Assembly: GCF_918698155.1 (NCBI RefSeq)
Contig: NZ_CAKKLX010000019.1
Coordinates: 26,051 to 90,050 of the forward strand
Length of the DNA stretch: 64,000 nucleotides
Source: Roseomonas sp. CECT 9278
GTDB taxonomy: Bacteria > Pseudomonadota > Alphaproteobacteria > Acetobacterales > Acetobacteraceae
Direction of reading: 5' to 3'
Made by a program: the position numbers and the translations under genes. Under the pieces are notes generated by a model. It worked only from the letters and a program-made list of their open reading frames with translations. It did no database searches and was not told the origin of the DNA. The first letter of the stretch is position 1. The number at the start of each line of letters is the position of its first letter. Positions 17,300 through 25,940 of the stretch are shown piece after piece.

Positions 17300-18916
17300 A
17301 TGCCCGACGCCACCACCGCCGCCGACGCCCTGGCCGCCGCCTTCGCCGCGGCCGGCACGAAGCGCATCTACGGTGTGCCGGGCGGTGGTTCGAGCCTCGA
17401 CCTGATCGCCGCCGCCCGCGCGCGCGGCATCGATTTCGTGTTGGCGCGGCACGAGACCTCGGCGGTCATCATGGCGGCGAGCGAGGCGGAACTTGCGGGC
17501 ACGCCGGGCGTCGCGCTGTGCACGCGCGGGCCTGGCGTGGGCAATGCGGCGAACGGCATGGCGCATGCCGCGCTCGACCGCGCGCCGGTGGTGCTGGTGG
17601 CGGACGGCTTCGCCCCCGCCGAACGCGCCTTCGCCACCCACCAGTATTTCGACCATGCCGCCATGCTGGCGCCGGTGACCAAGGTGCAGCTCGCGGTCGG
17701 CCAGATGGCGGCCGGCGACGCTGCGGTGCAGGCGATCGGCGCGGCCATGGCAGCCCCGCGCGGTGCGGCGCTGATCGAGCTGTCGGGCAGCGTGGCGCGC
17801 CAGCCGGCGGCGTTGCCCGCGGCGCAGCCCAGCGCCGCCCTGCCCGCCCCCGATGCCGCCGCCATCGCCGCCGCGCGCCGCGTGCTGGCGGCTGCCAGGC
17901 GCCCCGTCGTGATCGCCGGCCTGGAGGCCGTGACGGCCGCCGGACCGCTGCGCGCGCTGGTCGCAGCCCTCGGCTGCCCGGCGCTGGTCACCTACAAGGC
18001 GAAGGGCGTGGTGGCGGATGCCGATGTGCATTTCGCCGGCATCTTCACCTGCGGCGCGGCCGAAGGCCCGGTGCTGGATGGTGCCGATGCCGTCATCATG
18101 GTCGGCGCCGACCCGGTCGAATTCATCCCCAAGCCGTGGCGCTGGAACGTGCCGGTGATCGAGGTCGCGACCTCGGCCCGCACCCTGCCCTATGCCGCGC
18201 CGGCGGCGGCGCTGACCGGCGATGTCGCGGTGGCGCTGCGCGCGCTGGCCGAGGGCGCGGCCCGGTCGGACTGGCAGGCCGCGACCATCGCCGCGCTGCG
18301 CGCCGACTGGCTGCGCGCGCTGGCCAACGACCCGCGGCGCGGCAGCGGCATCGGCCCGCAGCGCCTGGTCGAGGTCACCCAGGCCGCCGCGCGCGCCGCC
18401 GGCTTCGACCCGCGCGTGGCGGTCGATGCCGGCGCGCACATGTTCCCCGCCACCACCTTCTGGCAGTGCGAACGCCCGGGCGACCTGCTGATCTCGAACG
18501 GCCTGGCGACCATGGGCTTCGCGGTGCCGGCGGCGATCGCGGCGGCGCTGCACGACCCCGCGCGCGGCGCGCTGGCCTTTACCGGCGATGGCGGGCTGCT
18601 GATGGGGCTCGGTGAATTGGCCACCGCCGCGGTGCTGGGCGTGAAGCTGGTGGTGGTGGCGTTCAACGACGCGACGCTGTCGCTGATCGACATCAAGAAG
18701 GATGCGCGCGACCTGCCGGCGGGCGCGCTGGGCTGGCCGCGCGCCGACCTGGCGGCGGCGATGCGCTCGATGGGCGGCATCGGGCTGACCGCGACCACCG
18801 AGGCCGAACTGGCCGCCGCGATGGCCGAGGCCTGCGCGGCGACCGGGCCCGTGCTGATCGACGTGGCGGTGGATCCCTCGGGCTATCCGGCACAGATCAA
18901 GGCGCTGCGGGGATAG
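17300..18916 (+). CDS. Thiamine-diphosphate-dependent enzyme, acetolactate synthase-like
   Basis: A 538-residue three-domain TPP enzyme. Glu52 in LARHETSAV is the conserved cofactor-activating glutamate; the TPP/Mg motif is TGDGGLLMGLGELATA with the Asn of VVVAFND about 30 residues on. The middle Rossmann-like domain has VMVGADPVEFIP. It resembles the acetolactate synthase/benzoylformate decarboxylase/sulfopyruvate decarboxylase group. No small regulatory subunit is nearby, which argues against anabolic IlvB. The exact 2-oxoacid substrate cannot be assigned. It reads divergently from the Anbu operon, and its 3' end overlaps the opposing amidase gene by 20 bases. Confidence 0.82.
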   Translation: MPDATTAADALAAAFAAAGTKRIYGVPGGGSSLDLIAAARARGIDFVLARHETSAVIMAASEAELAGTPGVALCTRGPGVGNAANGMAHAALDRAPVVLVADGFAPAERAFATHQYFDHAAMLAPVTKVQLAVGQMAAGDAAVQAIGAAMAAPRGAALIELSGSVARQPAALPAAQPSAALPAPDAAAIAAARRVLAAARRPVVIAGLEAVTAAGPLRALVAALGCPALVTYKAKGVVADADVHFAGIFTCGAAEGPVLDGADAVIMVGADPVEFIPKPWRWNVPVIEVATSARTLPYAAPAAALTGDVAVALRALAEGAARSDWQAATIAALRADWLRALANDPRRGSGIGPQRLVEVTQAAARAAGFDPRVAVDAGAHMFPATTFWQCERPGDLLISNGLATMGFAVPAAIAAALHDPARGALAFTGDGGLLMGLGELATAAVLGVKLVVVAFNDATLSLIDIKKDARDLPAGALGWPRADLAAAMRSMGGIGLTATTEAELAAAMAEACAATGPVLIDVAVDPSGYPAQIKALRG

Positions 18917-20318
18917 CCGGCACCCGCGCGTGCCAGTCGGTCTCGCGCTGGTAGGCATCCGCTACCGCCAGCGCGCGGCCTTCCGCGAACGGCCGCGCGG
19001 CCAGTTGCAGCCCCATCGGCAGCCCGCGATCGTCGAAGCCGCAGGGCAGGCTGACGGTCGGGATGCCCAGGTAGTTGAACGGCCGCGTATTGGCCGAGAT
19101 CGCCATGTGCCGCGCCCAATTCGCCGGGTCGGCATCGATGCTGGTCTCGGCCAGGGTGGGCACGCGCATCCGCAGCGTCGGTGTCGCGACGATGTGATGG
19201 CCGGCGAAGGCCTCCCGGCAGAATTGCCGCAGCAGCGCGCCGCGGCGCGACAGCGCCTCCAGGTAATGCGTGCCGGGAATGGCGTAGCCGCCATACAGCC
19301 GGCCCGACAGGTGGATGGCGTAGTCGCCCGGGTGCTCGCGCATCCAGTTGGCGTGGATGGTGGCACCCTCGACGCGGCTGACCACGGCGACATAGGCGCC
19401 GATGGCGCGCAACGAGGGGCAGGCGACATAGGTCACGGACGCGCCGCGCGCCTTCAGCACCTCCAGCGCCGCCTCGAAGCCGCGCACCACAACGTCGTCC
19501 GCGCCGTCGAAGAACCATTCGCGCGGCACCGCGACCGACACCCCGCGCAGGTCGCCGGTCAGCGCGGCCTCGTAGTCCGGCACCGCCTCGGGCGCGCTGG
19601 TGGGATCGCGCGGGTCGTGGCCGGAGATCACCGTCATCACCCGCGCCGCGTCGCGCGCGGTGCGCGTCAGCGGCCCGACATTGTCCATGGAAAAGGACAG
19701 CGGCATCACGCCGGTGCGCGGCACGCGGGTCTGCGTGCCCTTGATGCCGGTCACGCCGCAAATCGACGCCGGCAGGCGGATCGACCCGCCGGTGTCCGAG
19801 CCCAGCGCCGCGGCAAAGAAGCGCGCCGCCACACCCGCGCCCGAACCGGATGACGACCCGCCCGTGCAATACGGCAAGCCCCACGGATTGTGGCAGTCGC
19901 CGAAATGCGCGTTGTGGCCGGTCGGGTTCTGCGCGAACTCCGCCATGTTCAGCGTGCCCATGTCGATCGCGCCGGCGGCGTCCAGCCGATGCAGCACCGT
20001 CGCGGTGACGGCGGGCCTGAAGTCGCCGCGGATTTTCGACCCGCAGCTGCTCACGCGCCCGGCGCGGTAGTACATGTCCTTGTGCATCATCGGCACGCCT
20101 GCCAGCGGGCCCAGCGCCACGCCCCCGGCGCGCGCCTTGTCCTGCGCGCTGGCGGCTTCCAGCGCGGCCTCGCGATCAAGGCGGATCACGGCATTCACCT
20201 GCGCGTCATGCGCGTCGATGCGCGCGAGGGACGCGCGCACCAGGGCCTCGGCGCTGGCCTCGCCCTTCGCGAAGGCATCGGCGGCGTCCGTCACGGACAG
20301 CAGGGCGAGGTCGGTCAC
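18897..20318 (-). CDS. Amidase-signature hydrolase (AtzE/GatA-like)
   Basis: A 473-residue amidase-signature enzyme. The catalytic triad can be placed at Lys80 (MMHKDMYY), a cis-Ser within 155-157 (TGGSSSGSGAG) and the nucleophile Ser179 (DTGGSI). The GTG at 20318 is chosen because it overlaps the stop of a 68-residue upstream ORF as GTGA and because the conserved N-terminus follows; the longer upstream frame is non-conserved. The upstream small protein suggests an AtzE-AtzG type heteromer hydrolysing an amide such as biuret or a related urea derivative. GatB/GatC are absent, so it is not the tRNA amidotransferase. The 3' end overlaps the TPP enzyme gene on the other strand. Confidence 0.85.
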   Translation of the reverse strand: MTDLALLSVTDAADAFAKGEASAEALVRASLARIDAHDAQVNAVIRLDREAALEAASAQDKARAGGVALGPLAGVPMMHKDMYYRAGRVSSCGSKIRGDFRPAVTATVLHRLDAAGAIDMGTLNMAEFAQNPTGHNAHFGDCHNPWGLPYCTGGSSSGSGAGVAARFFAAALGSDTGGSIRLPASICGVTGIKGTQTRVPRTGVMPLSFSMDNVGPLTRTARDAARVMTVISGHDPRDPTSAPEAVPDYEAALTGDLRGVSVAVPREWFFDGADDVVVRGFEAALEVLKARGASVTYVACPSLRAIGAYVAVVSRVEGATIHANWMREHPGDYAIHLSGRLYGGYAIPGTHYLEALSRRGALLRQFCREAFAGHHIVATPTLRMRVPTLAETSIDADPANWARHMAISANTRPFNYLGIPTVSLPCGFDDRGLPMGLQLAARPFAEGRALAVADAYQRETDWHARVPAIPAAP

Positions 20319-20521
20319 GCCTGCGGCTCCTGCTCGGCGCGCAGCGCGGCGTCGAAGGCGGGGGGTTCGTCCTCGAACAGCATGGTGCCGCGCAGCGCCT
20401 CGAACTCGGCGATCAGGGCGGGGAAATCCTCCAGGGCGCGCGCCCCGGCGGGGTTGGGGCAGTCCACGCCGGACCACAGGCGGATCGCCGCCATCATCTC
20501 GGGGGTCGGGTCGGTCGGCAT
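20315..20521 (-). CDS. Small AtzG-like amidase partner
   Basis: A 68-residue protein beginning MPTDPTPEMMAAIRLWSG, with a helical core and an acidic C-terminal stretch (LFEDEPPAFDAAL). Size, position directly before an amidase with a GTGA overlap, and the Phe-rich acidic C-terminus resemble AtzG, the small subunit that complexes with the AtzE amidase. The resemblance is by pattern only. GatC is an alternative of similar size, but gatB is absent. A perfect palindrome lies about 50 bases upstream. Confidence 0.55.
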   Translation of the reverse strand: MPTDPTPEMMAAIRLWSGVDCPNPAGARALEDFPALIAEFEALRGTMLFEDEPPAFDAALRAEQEPQA

Positions 20522-20823
20522 GGGGCGGGTCCTCCGGCGCTGTCGGCGCGTCATCCTTGCGCCGCGACGATGGTTTGCAAACCCCGTGCCCCGGCAGCGA
20601 TCCCGCGGCATGATCCGTTCGCAAGGCGCACGGCACCTGCACGCGCCACCGGCCGTCGCGAGCATTCCCGTCCGTCCCGCCGGCTCCGGCCGGATGGATG
20701 ACGCGCCAGTGTCCCGATTCCGAAGTCCTGCCGGCTTCATCGTCGGCCCGCCAGCCATGGTTTTCAGTGGCCTGCTTGTCCGCCGCGTGCATGGCGAACC
20801 CCAAGCGCGCAGCGGGCAGGACA
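20522..20823. other. 302-bp non-coding gap
   Basis: No supported gene lies between the AtzG-like start and the end of the histidine phosphatase gene; both flanking genes are on the minus strand. Frames open here look like chance GC-rich ORFs. It holds the palindrome at 20572-20583 and presumably the amidase promoter. Confidence 0.6.
20572..20583. promoter_or_regulatory. Perfect 12-bp palindrome, candidate operator
   Basis: GGTTTGCAAACC reads the same on both strands and lies 51-62 bases upstream of the AtzG-like start, where a repressor would block transcription of the amidase pair. Its AT-rich core stands out in this GC-rich DNA. The shape resembles operators of LacI-type repressors. No regulator gene is adjacent, so the protein is unknown. 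Confidence 0.4.
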
Positions 20824-21420
20824 CTAGCCAAGCCCCGCCGTGATCACCGCATCGGGCATGATCACCTGCACGACGCGCGGGCCGGCGGCTTCGGGCGCGA
20901 CCATGCCGAAGGCGCCTTCGGGGAATTCCGCCTGGGCCAGGATGCGCCCGAAGACCGCCGGCCCGAACACATGGATGTGCCCGACCAGAAGCGCGTTGCT
21001 GCCCGCCGGCGGGGCCGTGCCCATCGCGCGGCGGGCCGAGGCGATCGCGCCCGGCACATCCTGCGTGTAGTCGTCCGCCACCAGGTCCATCGTGACATCC
21101 ACCGCCGCGCCGCGCGCCATGATCGCGGCGGTATCGGCGGCGCGGAACACCGGGCTGGAGCAGATCGGGCGCAGCGGGATCGCCAGCCGCGCCATCGCCT
21201 CCGCCAGTGCGCGCGCCTGCGCCACGCCCGCCGCCGAGAGGTTGCGCTGCCCGGCGCGATCCCCCAGCCGCCCGGTATCCGCCTGGCTGCGGTCGGTGAT
21301 GGCATGGCGCATGTACAGCACGAAGCCGCCGGCGCGCAGCGTGGCGACCCAGGCCGGCGTGCTGGCCAGCGCCGGCGCGGCCAGCAGCAGCGCGGGCAGC
21401 GCGCGTCGCGCGATCCTCAT
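20824..21420 (-). CDS. Secreted histidine-phosphatase-superfamily protein
   Basis: A 198-residue protein with a signal peptide (MRIARRALPALLLAAPALA). The phosphohistidine motif is YMRHAITD near residue 35, with Ala where most members have Gly; the second histidine is in LLVGHIHVFG near 165. SSPVFRAADTAAIM fits the conserved arginine-containing helix. The substrate is unknown. Its ATG overlaps the stop of the DUF1194 gene (ATGA), indicating co-translation. Confidence 0.82.
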   Translation of the reverse strand: MRIARRALPALLLAAPALASTPAWVATLRAGGFVLYMRHAITDRSQADTGRLGDRAGQRNLSAAGVAQARALAEAMARLAIPLRPICSSPVFRAADTAAIMARGAAVDVTMDLVADDYTQDVPGAIASARRAMGTAPPAGSNALLVGHIHVFGPAVFGRILAQAEFPEGAFGMVAPEAAGPRVVQVIMPDAVITAGLG

Positions 21421-22097
21421 GCGATCTCCCGGATCAGCTTGGCGCGCATCGCACGCGCGAAATCGGCGCGCGTCTCGGCCGCGATGACGAAGGCGCCGGG
21501 GCCGCCGATCACGTCGTGTTCGTAGTGCCGGCGCAGCGGTTCGCCGAAGCGCGTGACGGGCGCGACCTCGATCGCCAGGCCATTCACCGTGATGCCGCGC
21601 GCCACCGCCGCGTCGCGCGCATCCGTCGCGGGCGTGAAGGACCGCATGTCCGGCCCGTCCCCGGCCACGTCGATCACCAGGTCCTCGCTGCGGAAGGGCG
21701 CGGCGGCGATCAGCGCGGTGCTGTGCGCGATGGCATCGCCGATCGCGTTGTAGGATTGGCGCGAGCGTGGCGCGGCGATGATGGCCTCGGCCAGCGCGCG
21801 GGCGGATGGCGCATCGCGCACCGCCATCCAGTCCACCGCCGTGACCGCGCCGCCCGGGCTGCCCCATTCCACCATGGCGATGCCGATCGCGCCGTTCGGC
21901 CGGGACGCGATGGCGGCGAGGATGGCGGGATGCGTGACGCTCTCCGCCAGCCCTTCGCGCTGCAGGCGGAATTCATCGGCGTCGATGGAGCCCGAGGCGT
22001 CCATCGCCAGCACCAGCAGCAGGTCCAGCGCCGGCGCGGCCTGTGCCGCGGCGGCACCGGGCGCCGCGGTCAGGGCCAGCACGCTGCGACGCCGCAT
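21417..22097 (-). CDS. DUF1194 / von Willebrand A-like secreted protein
   Basis: A ~226-residue exported protein. After a signal sequence (RRRSVLALTAAPGAAAAQA) comes DLLLVLAMDASGSIDADEF, containing the metal-binding DxSxS motif of VWA domains, followed by IGIAMVEWG and LVIDVAGDGPD. These match DUF1194. The start is uncertain: in-frame ATGs at 22112 and 22124 are possible; 22097 is used because the basic signal-peptide head begins there. Coupled to the downstream phosphatase gene by ATGA. Confidence 0.8.
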   Translation of the reverse strand: MRRRSVLALTAAPGAAAAQAAPALDLLLVLAMDASGSIDADEFRLQREGLAESVTHPAILAAIASRPNGAIGIAMVEWGSPGGAVTAVDWMAVRDAPSARALAEAIIAAPRSRQSYNAIGDAIAHSTALIAAAPFRSEDLVIDVAGDGPDMRSFTPATDARDAAVARGITVNGLAIEVAPVTRFGEPLRRHYEHDVIGGPGAFVIAAETRADFARAMRAKLIREIA

Positions 22098-22264
22098 CGC
22101 GGTTCCATCCATGCGCCAGGACATAGCGCGCGGCGCGGCGCCGGCAAGACGCACGCGGCGGCGGCATCGGCAGCCAGGTCGCGCGCCGAAAGCGCCCCGC
22201 CGGCCGCCGACGACGCCCTGACGATGCCGCGCAGCCGGCGCCATCGCAGCCGCGACGGCACGCC

Positions 22265-24124
22265 TCAATGCTGCCGCGCGCACCAGTCGCGCCACATCGC
22301 CCGCCACGCCGCCTCCAGCCCCCGCGCGAAACCGGCCGCATCGCGCAGCGGCGCCGGCGAGACACGCGCGCGCGCCGCCGCCAAGGCCGCCGGGTCGCGC
22401 CCCATCCGCACCGCCATGGCGACGTAGGAATCCACATCCGCGGCCACCCAATCCGCCATGCCGGTCTGCGCCAGCAGGGTCTCGGCGCTGCGGGTCATCA
22501 TGCCGCCGCGCCCGCGCAGGCCCAGGGTCGGCACGCCGGCATGGATGGCCTCGACCGTCCCGGTGCAGCCGCCATAGGGAAACGGGTCGAGCATCAGGTC
22601 CAGATCGGCGAAGCGCGCATGGTGGTGCGTCGCCGGCAGGTGCCCTTCCAGGTCGAGCCGCGCCGCATCGCCACCCTGCGCGGCGAAGCGCGCGCGCAGC
22701 GCCGCCGCCGTCTCGGCCTCGCCCAGCGCGCGTGTCTTCACCAGGATGCGCGCGGTGGGCAGCGCGGCCAGGATGCGCGCCCAGGCCGCCAGCACCGAAT
22801 CGTTGATCTTCGCCAGCCCGCCGAAGCAGCCGAAGGTGGCATGCCCGCGCGCGACCATCGGCGGCGGGCCGCCAGGCGCGCCCGGCAACGGCGCACCGTA
22901 GCACAGGTAGCAGCCCGGCAGGCGCATCACCCGCTCGGCGTAGAGCGGCTCGTCCTGCGGCGGCAGCACGGTCGGGTCGGCGATGATCCAGTCCATCGCG
23001 GCCAGCCCCGTGGTCTGCGGATAGCCGATCCAGGCCACCTGGACCGGCGCGGGCCGCCGGGCGAAGGCCGCGATGCGCGTGCCGCCGGTATGCCCCGACA
23101 GATCGACCAGGATGTCGATGCCATCCGCACGCACCGCCGCGGCCAGCGCCGCGTCATCCAGCGCGAGCACCTGGCGCCAGCCATCGAGATGCGCCCGCAG
23201 CCGCGCCGACACCGCATCCTCGGTGCCCTGGTTGGCATAGGCGAAGAGCGCGAAGCCGGCCTGGTCATGCGCGGCGACCACGCCGTCGAGAAACTGGCCG
23301 ACCGGATGGGTGCGCAGATCGCCCGAGACGAAGCCGATGCGCAGCCGTCGGCCGGGATAGGCCGTATTCGCCGGCGGCGCCATGGCCGGGATGCGCGCGG
23401 CGATCCGCGCACCGAAGCGCCGGTGCTCCTCGGCGATCGCCGCCGGCGTGACCTCCGGCAGGTAGTTCAGCGCCAGAAGGCGATTGTGCCAGGCCGGCCA
23501 GCAGTCCGGATCGGCGTCGAGAGCGGCGCCGCAGGCGGCCGCGGCCTCCGCCGGGCGCCCGGACGCCATCAGCGCATGCGCAAGGTTGACCTGCACTTCC
23601 GTGCGCCCCGGCAGCAGCGCCGCGGCGGCGCGCAATTCGCCGATCGCCTCACTCGGACGGCCGCAGGCCATCAGCGCATTGCCGAGGTTGTTGTGCACGA
23701 CGGCCTGGTCCGGCCCGCCGGGTGCCACGGCGCGCAGCAGCGCCACGACACGATCCGGGCGGTTCATCGTCCCGTGCAGGCCGGCCAGGCGGATGCGCAG
23801 CGGATCGGGATCGGGGCTGAGCGGTATGGCCGCCGCCAGCGCCTCGGCCGCCTCGGGCAGGCGGTTCAGCGCCTCGGCCGCATCAGCCCGCCCGAGCAGC
23901 GCGCGCAGGTAGTCCGGGCGCTGGCGCAGCGCCTCGGCATACTGCGCGAGCGCGGCCTCCGGCTGGCCCAGCAGGCGCAGCGCATGCGCGAGGTTGTTGC
24001 GCAGTTCCGGCGTATCGAGCCCCCCGGCGAGCGCCGCCTGGTAGCCGGCGACCGCCTCGCGGAACCGTCCCGCCGCGTGATGCGCAATGGCGTCCGCGAC
24101 GGGCCCGTCAGCCGGCGATGGCAT
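22265..24124 (-). CDS. TPR protein with O-GlcNAc transferase-like (SPINDLY) C-terminal domain
   Basis: A 619-residue protein. The N-terminal ~240 residues hold about six TPR units (for example YQAALAGGLDTPELRNNLAHALRLLG), and the C-terminal ~360 residues match glycosyltransferase family 41: RIGFVSGDLRTHPVGQFL, VDLSGHTGGTR, WIGYPQTTGL, FGCFGGLAKIND and LDPFPYGGCTGTVEAIHAGVPTLGLRG. It probably glycosylates proteins with a nucleotide sugar; target and sugar are unknown. In alphaproteobacteria such enzymes can act on flagellin, but the flagellar genes lie 30 kb away. Its start overlaps the end of the gamma-glutamyltransferase gene by 17 bases. Confidence 0.88.
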   Translation of the reverse strand: MPSPADGPVADAIAHHAAGRFREAVAGYQAALAGGLDTPELRNNLAHALRLLGQPEAALAQYAEALRQRPDYLRALLGRADAAEALNRLPEAAEALAAAIPLSPDPDPLRIRLAGLHGTMNRPDRVVALLRAVAPGGPDQAVVHNNLGNALMACGRPSEAIGELRAAAALLPGRTEVQVNLAHALMASGRPAEAAAACGAALDADPDCWPAWHNRLLALNYLPEVTPAAIAEEHRRFGARIAARIPAMAPPANTAYPGRRLRIGFVSGDLRTHPVGQFLDGVVAAHDQAGFALFAYANQGTEDAVSARLRAHLDGWRQVLALDDAALAAAVRADGIDILVDLSGHTGGTRIAAFARRPAPVQVAWIGYPQTTGLAAMDWIIADPTVLPPQDEPLYAERVMRLPGCYLCYGAPLPGAPGGPPPMVARGHATFGCFGGLAKINDSVLAAWARILAALPTARILVKTRALGEAETAAALRARFAAQGGDAARLDLEGHLPATHHHARFADLDLMLDPFPYGGCTGTVEAIHAGVPTLGLRGRGGMMTRSAETLLAQTGMADWVAADVDSYVAMAVRMGRDPAALAAARARVSPAPLRDAAGFARGLEAAWRAMWRDWCARQH

Positions 24125-25805
24125 AGGCCGGGCGGCGCGGATCGGCGCCGGCGCGCACCAGGCCGGCCTTGGGGTCGGACAGCACCGCCTCGACGCAGCC
24201 GGCGAGCCAGGTGACGTCGTCCCAGGCCTTCACCTCGTGCCCGCGCGCGGCCAGGTCGTCGCGCACCGATTGCGGGATGCGGCCCTCCGCCGCCACGCGG
24301 CCGGGGAAATAGTCGAAGGGCGCGAAGGAGGACGGGAAGGCGTAGGAGGCGATGCGCGGCGCCTCGATCGCCTCCTGCAATTCCATGCCGAAGTGGAAGA
24401 CGTTCAGCATCACCTGCAGCATGGCCTGGATCTGCACGTCGCCGCCGGGCGTGCCGAAGGGCATCACGCCGCCGTCTTCCGTGGCGACCATCGCCGGGTT
24501 GGGCGTCAGCCGCGGCCGCTTGCCCGGCGCGACGCCGGACGGGTGCGCCGGGTCCGGCCGCGACTGGCTGCCGCGATTGGACGGGATCAGCCCCAGCCCG
24601 GGCACCACCGGCGAATTCCACGACCCGTCCGACGGCGTGGCGCTGAACGCATTGCCCCAGCGATCCACCACCGCGACGTAGGACGTATCGGCCTCGACCT
24701 TCGGCAGGTCGGCGCGCACCGGGCCATCGGCCGGCGTGCCCATGCCCAGCAGCGGTTCGTACATCGACGGATGCGCGCGGTCCGGGTCGATCCGGCGCAG
24801 CCGCGCGTCGAGGTGTTCGGGCGACAGCAGCGCGTCCAGCGGCACCGTCGTGAACAGCGGATCACCAAAGTGGTATTCGCGGTCGGCCATCGCCGCCTTC
24901 ACGCATTCGGTCAGCAGATGCAGGTAGTCGGCGGAATTATGCGCCATGCCGTCGAAGCCGGCGCGCTCCATCAACAGCAGCGCCTGCGCCAGCGCCGGCC
25001 CCTGGCACCAGGGGCCGCAGGTCAACAGCGTATGGCCGCGCCAGCGGCGCGCGACGGCGGGTTCCAGGCGGGACCGGAAGCCGGCCATATCCTCCATGGA
25101 CAGGAAGCCGCCCTCGGCCTGGATGAAGCGGGTGATCTCGCGCGCGATGTCGCCGCGGTAGAAGGCGGCATGCGCGGCGGCGAGGCCCGCGAGGCGCCCG
25201 CCGGTCGCGCGCTTTTCCTCATCCACCATGTAGGTCAGCGTGCGCGCCAGGTCCGACTGCACGAAGCGCGTGCCGACCACCGGCGGTTCGCCGCCCGGCA
25301 GGAAGATCGCGGCATTGGAGGGCCAGCGGGCGTATTCGTCGCGATGCGCCGCCACCGTCTCGGCCAGCAGCGGATAGACGGCGTAGCCCTCCCCGGCATA
25401 GCGGATGGCGTATTGCGCGACATCGCCGAAGCCCATGGTGCCGTGGCGTTCCAGCGCGGTGATCCAGGCATCGGGCGCGGCCGGCACCACGGTGCGGCGC
25501 ACGCCGTTCGGGATCTTCCCGCCATGTTCGCGCATGAAGATGTCGGGCGGCAGGGAGCGCGGCCAGTGGCCCAGGCCGGCGATGGTCTCGACCGTGCCAT
25601 CCGCCAGGCGGATCATGATGGGCGCGACGCCCGCCACGTTCACCAGGTCCGGCAGCAGCACGCCCAGCGCCATGCCGGCCGCGCAGCCGGCGTCGATCGC
25701 GTTGCCGCCGGCCTCCAGCACCGCGATGGCGGCGGTCGAGGCCAGGTAATGCCCGGCCGAGACGCCATGGCGCGGGCCGGACAGCGTGGGGCGGGTGGCA
25801 TACAT
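24108..25805 (-). CDS. Gamma-glutamyltransferase family protein
   Basis: A 565-residue N-terminal-nucleophile hydrolase that would cut itself to expose Thr374 in EADTSYVAVVD, the position of the TTH-SVVD motif in Escherichia coli GGT. N-terminal ASTAAIAVLEAGGNAIDA and the C-terminal FGTPGGDVQIQAMLQ are family hallmarks. No signal peptide is visible, so it is probably cytoplasmic, unlike classical periplasmic GGT; it may be a cephalosporin/glutaryl-type acylase relative. The start at 25805 is taken because family similarity begins there. Transcribed divergently from the enoyl-CoA hydratase gene. Confidence 0.88.
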   Translation of the reverse strand: MYATRPTLSGPRHGVSAGHYLASTAAIAVLEAGGNAIDAGCAAGMALGVLLPDLVNVAGVAPIMIRLADGTVETIAGLGHWPRSLPPDIFMREHGGKIPNGVRRTVVPAAPDAWITALERHGTMGFGDVAQYAIRYAGEGYAVYPLLAETVAAHRDEYARWPSNAAIFLPGGEPPVVGTRFVQSDLARTLTYMVDEEKRATGGRLAGLAAAHAAFYRGDIAREITRFIQAEGGFLSMEDMAGFRSRLEPAVARRWRGHTLLTCGPWCQGPALAQALLLMERAGFDGMAHNSADYLHLLTECVKAAMADREYHFGDPLFTTVPLDALLSPEHLDARLRRIDPDRAHPSMYEPLLGMGTPADGPVRADLPKVEADTSYVAVVDRWGNAFSATPSDGSWNSPVVPGLGLIPSNRGSQSRPDPAHPSGVAPGKRPRLTPNPAMVATEDGGVMPFGTPGGDVQIQAMLQVMLNVFHFGMELQEAIEAPRIASYAFPSSFAPFDYFPGRVAAEGRIPQSVRDDLAARGHEVKAWDDVTWLAGCVEAVLSDPKAGLVRAGADPRRPAYAIAG

Positions 25806-25940
25806 GCGGCGGGGCTCCCGGGTCAGGCGGCGGAGGGTCGGCGCGCGGCGGCCATGCGTCAACAACATGCCGGCGGAACCTCGTCTTGGCGTGCTGCGGC
25901 GGAGCGCCGAGGATGCGGCGACGTCGAAGGGAACCCCGCC

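Noticed and set aside
17300..18916. Anabolic acetolactate synthase (ilvB)
   Set aside because: No regulatory subunit or other branched-chain biosynthesis gene nearby; the sequence only supports a general TPP enzyme.
18897..20521. gatCA of the tRNA amidotransferase
   Set aside because: No gatB follows, and the small ORF does not show GatC features clearly.
18897..20831. Long amidase starting near 20831
   Set aside because: The extra N-terminal ~170 residues have no amidase similarity and lie over the AtzG-like ORF; the GTG at 20318 fits the family.
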